Below are positions 5,455 through 8,842 of a DNA stretch of 8,842 bases, in pieces. Below the pieces are notes generated by a model. The model was not told where the DNA came from. It saw nothing but the letters and a program-made list of their open reading frames with translations, and ran no database searches. The DNA lies in assembly GCA_945901145.1 (NCBI GenBank), contig CAMDJY010000049.1, positions 1 to 8,842 on the forward strand, in the 5' to 3' direction. Within the stretch, counting starts at the first letter, position 1. Each line of letters opens with the position of its first letter. The position numbers were made by a program, and so were the translations under genes. The stretch is from Legionella genomosp. 1 (GTDB lineage Bacteria; Pseudomonadota; Gammaproteobacteria; Legionellales; Legionellaceae).

Positions 5455-6156
5455 TTACTCGGCTTCTGATGCGTCAGAATCCGGGTGAGAATCATGAGAA
5501 TCTTCAACATGCTCAGCAGCGTCTTCAGAAGCTTCTTCTGCTTCAGCTTCCTCAACTGTTTCACTCATTTCTGCTTTGCTCAAATGAATACTAACAATCG
5601 GATGATCATGTCCACCCGTTGCTGGATCAACAGCCAACTCAACCCCTTGAGGTAAAGTCAGGTCAGAAAGATGTAACACCTGATTTAATTTCAATGCACT
5701 TAAGTCAAGTTCAATAAATTCAGGTAAATAACGCGCTTCACAACGTACTTCGACTTGCGTCATCGTATGGTTAATAACGCCACCGTCACTCAGACCAGGC
5801 GCTTGTTCTTCATTCACGAAATGGATTGGAACCATCTTCACCAACACGTCAGTCGCTGAAACACGTTGTAAATCCATATGCAAAATTACAGGACGAAAAG
5901 GATGACGTTGCAATGCTTTTAAAATCACACGTTCAGCTTTTGCTTGTCCATCGACCACCAAATCAAAAACTGACGAATAAATACTTTCTGTTTCCAACGC
6001 TTTGATCACAACATTTTGAGGAATCACGATAGATTGCGGTGCACGATCTCCACCGTATAAAACTGCTGGAACTTTATTTTCAAGACGACGCAGGCGGCGG
6101 CTCGCACCTTTCCCCACATCTGCTCTTGTTTGCGCTTCTAATCGAATTGATGACAT
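5455..6156 (-). CDS. rplY: 50S ribosomal protein L25, long Ctc/TL5 form
   Basis: Binds 5S rRNA in the large subunit. The product has 233 residues, far longer than the 94-residue E. coli L25. An N-terminal L25 domain (RLEAQTRADVGKGASRRLRR, VPAVLYGG, LKALQRHPFRPVILHMDLQR) covers about residues 1-92. A beta-rich C-terminal TL5/Ctc domain (VKMVPIHFVNEEQAPGLSDG onward) reaches about residue 195. A roughly 30-residue tail rich in Glu, Asp, Ala, Ser and His follows. The frame could start at 6177, but ATG 6154-6156 is preferred: GGAG (complement of 6164-6167) sits 7 bases upstream and the protein then begins MSSIRLEAQ as in relatives. The predicted promoter lies about 110 bases upstream, leaving an untranslated leader of roughly 100 bases. 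First gene of the unit with pth and ychF. Confidence 0.95.
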   Translation of the reverse strand: MSSIRLEAQTRADVGKGASRRLRRLENKVPAVLYGGDRAPQSIVIPQNVVIKALETESIYSSVFDLVVDGQAKAERVILKALQRHPFRPVILHMDLQRVSATDVLVKMVPIHFVNEEQAPGLSDGGVINHTMTQVEVRCEARYLPEFIELDLSALKLNQVLHLSDLTLPQGVELAVDPATGGHDHPIVSIHLSKAEMSETVEEAEAEEASEDAAEHVEDSHDSHPDSDASEAE

Positions 6157-6265
6157 AGTCTGTCTCCAAACATTCATATAAAAATACTAAAAACTACACC
6201 TTGCGACCAGGGTAGCGGCCTGAAAAAACTCTTTAATCAGTTAATCAGAAGAAAAGAGACGGCGA

Positions 6266-6294
6266 AGTATACATGATAGTTTGAATAACTACAA
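6266..6294 (-). promoter_or_regulatory. Predicted sigma-70 promoter of rplY-pth-ychF
   Basis: On the minus strand, TTGTAG (6289-6294) and TATACT (6266-6271, five of six consensus bases) are separated by 17 bases. The start of transcription would be near 6259. The resulting leader contains a small 6-bp stem (ctcttt/aaagag, loop 18) followed by six T on the minus strand, about 6228-6259. It is too weak to call an attenuator with confidence. Confidence 0.5.
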
Positions 6295-6320
6295 TTTTAT
6301 CATAAATGACCATAATGAAC

Positions 6321-6349
6321 TTGAAGTTATCGAAAAATTTGAATAGAAT
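6321..6349 (+). promoter_or_regulatory. Predicted sigma-70 promoter of rplU-rpmA-obgE
   Basis: TTGAAG (6321-6326) and TAGAAT (6344-6349, five of six consensus bases) with a 17-base spacer. Transcription would start near 6356, giving a leader of about 43 bases. The promoter is divergent from that of rplY, with the two -35 boxes about 26 bases apart. Confidence 0.6.
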
Positions 6350-6370
6350 GTTGCATTTTTAGTGGTGAAA

Positions 6371-6382
6371 GCCTCCCGAGGC
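6371..6382 (+). promoter_or_regulatory. Short GC-rich hairpin in the rplU leader
   Basis: GCCT, loop CCCG, AGGC forms a 4-bp stem, extendable by one C-G pair if the loop tightens. It ends 5 bases before the GGAG ribosome site of rplU (6388-6391). In such an AT-rich leader it stands out. It could be part of an L21 autoregulatory site, but no known leader motif was recognised. Confidence 0.3.
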
Positions 6383-6398
6383 AGTTTGGAGATACGCA

Positions 6399-6713
6399 AT
6401 GAATTATGCAGTAATTAAAACAGGCGGTAAACAATACCGTGTTCAAGTTGGTGATGTGCTAAAAATAGAGCAACTTCCTGCCGAAGTCGGCACGAACGTA
6501 ACTTTTTCTGAAGTATTGATGGTCAGTGATGGCGAGCAAGTGACTTGTGGTACGCCTGTTTTAGACAACTTCAATGTTCAAGCTGATGTATTAGACCATG
6601 GCCGTCACAAGAAAATCAAAATTATTAAATTCCGTCGTCGTAAACACCACATGAAACAAATGGGACATCGACAAAACTATACACAAGTCAAAATTACAGC
6701 GATTGGCAAGTAA
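6399..6713 (+). CDS. rplU: 50S ribosomal protein L21
   Basis: Large-subunit protein that binds 23S rRNA. 104 residues, against 103 in E. coli. It begins [18 protein letters not shown], and the C-terminal signature [20 protein letters not shown] followed by [10 protein letters not shown] is intact. ATG 6399 has GGAG (6388-6391) 7 bases upstream. First gene of the rplU-rpmA-obgE operon, whose order is conserved across bacteria. Confidence 0.98.
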   Translation: MNYAVIKTGGKQYRVQVGDVLKIEQLPAEVGTNVTFSEVLMVSDGEQVTCGTPVLDNFNVQADVLDHGRHKKIKIIKFRRRKHHMKQMGHRQNYTQVKITAIGK

Positions 6714-6726
6714 GAGGATATAAAAC

Positions 6727-7008
6727 ATGGCAACGAAAAAAGCAGGTGGTAGTACCCGTAACGGCCGCGACTCAAAACCTAAGTACCTTGGTGTCAAGCG
6801 TTCTGGCGGTCAATTAGTCGGTGCAGGTGAAATTTTAGTGCGTCAAAGAGGCACTCGTTTTCATGCTGGAGATGGTGTCGGCATGGGACGCGACCATACA
6901 CTTTATGCACGCGTAACAGGCTTTGTTCAGTTCGTTAAAAAAGGCGTCAAAAGTCGCAAATATGTGAGCGTTGATCCTGTTGAATTTGTAGAAATTCAAG
7001 AAGCATAG
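6727..7008 (+). CDS. rpmA: 50S ribosomal protein L27
   Basis: Its N-terminus reaches toward the peptidyl-transferase centre and contacts tRNA. The product starts directly with [20 protein letters not shown], with no cleavable N-terminal extension of the Firmicutes kind. The core [25 protein letters not shown] is standard. At 93 residues it is about 8 longer than E. coli L27 at the C-terminus ([12 protein letters not shown]). The gene starts 13 bases after the rplU stop, and GAGGA at 6714-6718 is its ribosome site. Confidence 0.98.
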   Translation: MATKKAGGSTRNGRDSKPKYLGVKRSGGQLVGAGEILVRQRGTRFHAGDGVGMGRDHTLYARVTGFVQFVKKGVKSRKYVSVDPVEFVEIQEA

Positions 7009-7036
7009 GGCTTCAACTGAACATCGGAACACCCCC

Positions 7037-8068
7037 ATGAAGTTTGTCGACGAAGCCACGATTAAAGTAGAAGCAGGAAACGGTGGCAATGGCTGTCTGA
7101 GTTTTCGTCGTGAAAAATTTATACCCAGAGGTGGCCCTGATGGTGGCGATGGCGGCAATGGCGGGTCTATCTACTTGGAAGGTACCAAGGATTTAACCAC
7201 CTTGGTTGACTTTCGCTTTCAACGACACTACAAAGCAGACAATGGTCAGTCAGGTATGGGTGGCAACTGCACCGGCAAAGCGGGCGACGATTTAATCATC
7301 AAAGTGCCCGTCGGCACATTAGTCTATGATATCAATACCCATGAGCAGCTCGGAGATATCGCCGATGATGGCGTGCGATTACTGGTCGCTCAGGGTGGCT
7401 GTCATGGACTAGGCCATACGCGGTCTAAAAGTAGTGTCAATCGTACGCCGAGGCAAACAAGTCAAGGCACATTGGGTGATGTACGACAATTACGCTTAGA
7501 GCTTCGCGTATTAGCTGATGTTGGTTTATTAGGTTTGCCCAATGCTGGTAAGTCAACATTAATTCGTGCAGTATCCAGCGCCAAACCTAAAGTAGCAGAT
7601 TATCCATTTACCACTTTGCATCCAGCGCTTGGCGTCGTGCGGGTGGAAGCCTATAAAAGTTTTGTGATGGCGGATAGTCCAGGGCTGATTGAAGGTGCTG
7701 CGGATGGTGCCGGGCTTGGCCACCAGTTTTTAAAACATTTATCACGAACTTGTATTTTATTACATGTCATTGATATCGCACCACTCGATGAAAGCGATCC
7801 TGTGGTATCAGCGCAGATTATCTTAGATGAATTAAAAGCCTATGACCCCAGTCTACTTGATAAACCACGCTGGTTGGTCTTAAATAAAATCGATTGTATC
7901 CCCGATGAAAAGCAACGCCAAGCAATCATCGATCATATTATCCAAGGCCTTGCCTGGACCGGTCGAGTATTTCCAATTTCTGCGATTGCTGCACAAGGCA
8001 CCCAAGCCTTGTGTTATGCCTTAATGCAATTCATTGATGAATTAAACCAGCGCGAAAGCGCGCATTGA
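7037..8068 (+). CDS. obgE: GTPase ObgE/CgtA
   Basis: Essential GTPase that binds the 50S subunit, acts in its assembly and links to the stringent response. 343 residues. The glycine-rich Obg fold occupies about 1-158 ([32 protein letters not shown]). The G domain has G1 GLPNAGKST at 166-174, the switch I region [11 protein letters not shown]3 DSPG at 213-216, G4 NKID at 283-286 and G5 SAI at 315-317. There is almost no C-terminal extension beyond the G domain; E. coli ObgE is about 390 residues and has an acidic tail. The ATG lies 28 bases after the rpmA stop, with a weak GGA at 7026-7028. Its last 27 bases overlap the convergent amidotransferase gene. Confidence 0.97.
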   Translation: MKFVDEATIKVEAGNGGNGCLSFRREKFIPRGGPDGGDGGNGGSIYLEGTKDLTTLVDFRFQRHYKADNGQSGMGGNCTGKAGDDLIIKVPVGTLVYDINTHEQLGDIADDGVRLLVAQGGCHGLGHTRSKSSVNRTPRQTSQGTLGDVRQLRLELRVLADVGLLGLPNAGKSTLIRAVSSAKPKVADYPFTTLHPALGVVRVEAYKSFVMADSPGLIEGAADGAGLGHQFLKHLSRTCILLHVIDIAPLDESDPVVSAQIILDELKAYDPSLLDKPRWLVLNKIDCIPDEKQRQAIIDHIIQGLAWTGRVFPISAIAAQGTQALCYALMQFIDELNQRESAH

Positions 8069-8842
8069 AATTTTAAAATCAATATCAACCATTAATAAAT
8101 GATTCGGTAAAACATCGTGCCATTCAGAATCAACATTACTTAATTTCTCAGAAGAAACTAAAATACAATGCTGTGGACCCACCTGGCTCATCATCGGATC
8201 ATCCGCTGCATTCACCGGGCGCTTAATCAAATAATTACCGATAGAATAATGCATGGTTTCTGGAATAATTTTCGGGTCGCTGCAATAGCGACTGGCTAAC
8301 AGCCTACGACCATCGGTTATACAAACATTAAAATACGAGGTTGCCTCTGAATTAAACGATCGTGACAATCGCAATGCTTCTTGCAACGCTTCTTGCAAAA
8401 CTTCGGCAACAATTTGAATATCCTCTAAATCACGCCCTTTCGCCAATTGTAAAAATAGTGCGAATAGATGCTCTGAATCAGTATCGCCTTTAATCCAATT
8501 ATAAATATCATCATCGAGCAGTCGTCGTAAATGACGCTTCACTTGCACAAAATCTGCAATACAGCCATTATGCATCAGCATCCAAGGGCCATAAACAAAA
8601 GGATGGCAATTAAACTGCGTCACGCCCCCTGCGCTTGCTGCTCTGATATGTGCAAAAAACACAGATGATTTAATTTTTGCAGTTAAATTCAATAAATTCG
8701 TATCACTCCAAGCGGGAGAAATAGACGTAAACAAAGCCGGCTCAGGGGCGATCGCGGGCACATACCAACCCAAACCAAAACCATCGCCATTGGTTGGCAC
8801 TGAAGTTTCTCGTGCTTGAAAACTCTGCAGGATCAATGAATT
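8042..8842 (-). CDS. Class II glutamine amidotransferase (YafJ/EgtC-like), 5' partial
   Basis: An N-terminal-nucleophile (Ntn) glutamine amidotransferase domain that releases ammonia from glutamine or cleaves a gamma-glutamyl amide. The frame is open to the window end ([20 protein letters not shown]), so the catalytic Cys2 and about 30 N-terminal residues lie outside; the TTG at 8834-8836 is an internal Leu codon, not the start. Visible family blocks are [62 protein letters not shown] (with [15 protein letters not shown] after it) and a C-terminal beta-rich part with [10 protein letters not shown]. No second catalytic domain follows, as in YafJ and EgtC. No ergothioneine genes are visible, so the substrate is unknown. 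It converges on obgE with a 27-base overlap. Confidence 0.85.
   Translation of the reverse strand, partial: NSLILQSFQARETSVPTNGDGFGLGWYVPAIAPEPALFTSISPAWSDTNLLNLTAKIKSSVFFAHIRAASAGGVTQFNCHPFVYGPWMLMHNGCIADFVQVKRHLRRLLDDDIYNWIKGDTDSEHLFALFLQLAKGRDLEDIQIVAEVLQEALQEALRLSRSFNSEATSYFNVCITDGRRLLASRYCSDPKIIPETMHYSIGNYLIKRPVNAADDPMMSQVGPQHCILVSSEKLSNVDSEWHDVLPNHLLMVDIDFKISMRAFALV
8050..8061. repeat. GCGC-GAAA-GCGC hairpin at the obgE end
   Basis: A 4-bp GC stem capped by a GAAA tetraloop when read on the plus strand lies within the 27-base overlap of obgE and the amidotransferase gene. It has no adjacent T run on either strand, so it is at best a weak 3'-end structure, and it may simply reflect the coding sequence. 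Confidence 0.25.

Noticed and set aside
5388..5564. 59-residue N-terminal extension of Pth (KQLRKLKQKKLLKTLL...)
   Set aside because: It overlaps the rplY tail in another frame, includes the intergenic hairpin and has no family similarity; Pth proper starts at 5387.
6591..6797. 68-residue minus-strand frame
   Set aside because: Antisense to the end of rplU and start of rpmA, both well conserved.
6835..7158. 107-residue minus-strand frame rich in Pro and Ser
   Set aside because: Antisense to rpmA and the glycine-rich start of obgE; the Pro-rich content simply mirrors Gly codons.

Overview
The window reads as a stretch of chromosome from an AT-leaning gammaproteobacterium. The translation and isoprenoid proteins resemble E. 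coli closely, often with the same residue numbering (IspB K45, R48, D84, D211; YchF C35). The L25 protein is the long two-domain Ctc form, and the flanks carry decayed mobile DNA. A Legionellales or Coxiella-like host would fit, but that is only inferred from the general look of the proteins; no 16S or other marker is present.

Layout. (1) 3-815, plus strand: C-terminal part of a hydroxymethylglutaryl-CoA lyase whose start lies before the window. (2) 816-2342: an accessory patch, everything recognisable on the minus strand. It holds the tail of an Rpn-type nuclease/transposase, a toxin-first HigBA-like toxin-antitoxin pair with a 32-bp palindrome at its promoter, two imperfect 35-bp direct repeats flanking that pair, a 39-residue orphan reading frame, and a transposon-type AAA ATPase that has lost its start and an internal segment. 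(3) 2416-3450, plus strand: ispB with its own promoter. (4) 3436-6294, minus strand: rplY - pth - ychF - small membrane protein, read from a promoter at about 6266-6294. (5) 6321-8068, plus strand: rplU - rpmA - obgE from a promoter divergent to that of rplY. (6) 8042-8842, minus strand: a class II glutamine amidotransferase that runs out of the window and overlaps the end of obgE.

How the genes work together. Regions 4 and 5 form a divergent translation cluster: three 50S proteins (L25, L21, L27), the peptidyl-tRNA hydrolase that rescues drop-off peptidyl-tRNAs, and two Obg-family P-loop NTPases that act at the ribosome (YchF and ObgE). IspB makes the polyprenyl tail of ubiquinone. In E. coli and many relatives ispB lies directly divergent from rplU-rpmA-obgE; here the rplY-pth-ychF block sits between them.

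I found no convincing wholly new system. The most useful items for follow-up are the toxin-antitoxin operator palindrome and its repeat-flanked setting, the unrecognised small membrane protein behind ychF, the long hairpin between rplY and pth, and several gene starts that need correcting (toxin, ispB, pth, rplY). The longest stretch without an intact gene, about 1737-2481, is described feature by feature below. No tRNA, rRNA, CRISPR array or replication origin was seen.
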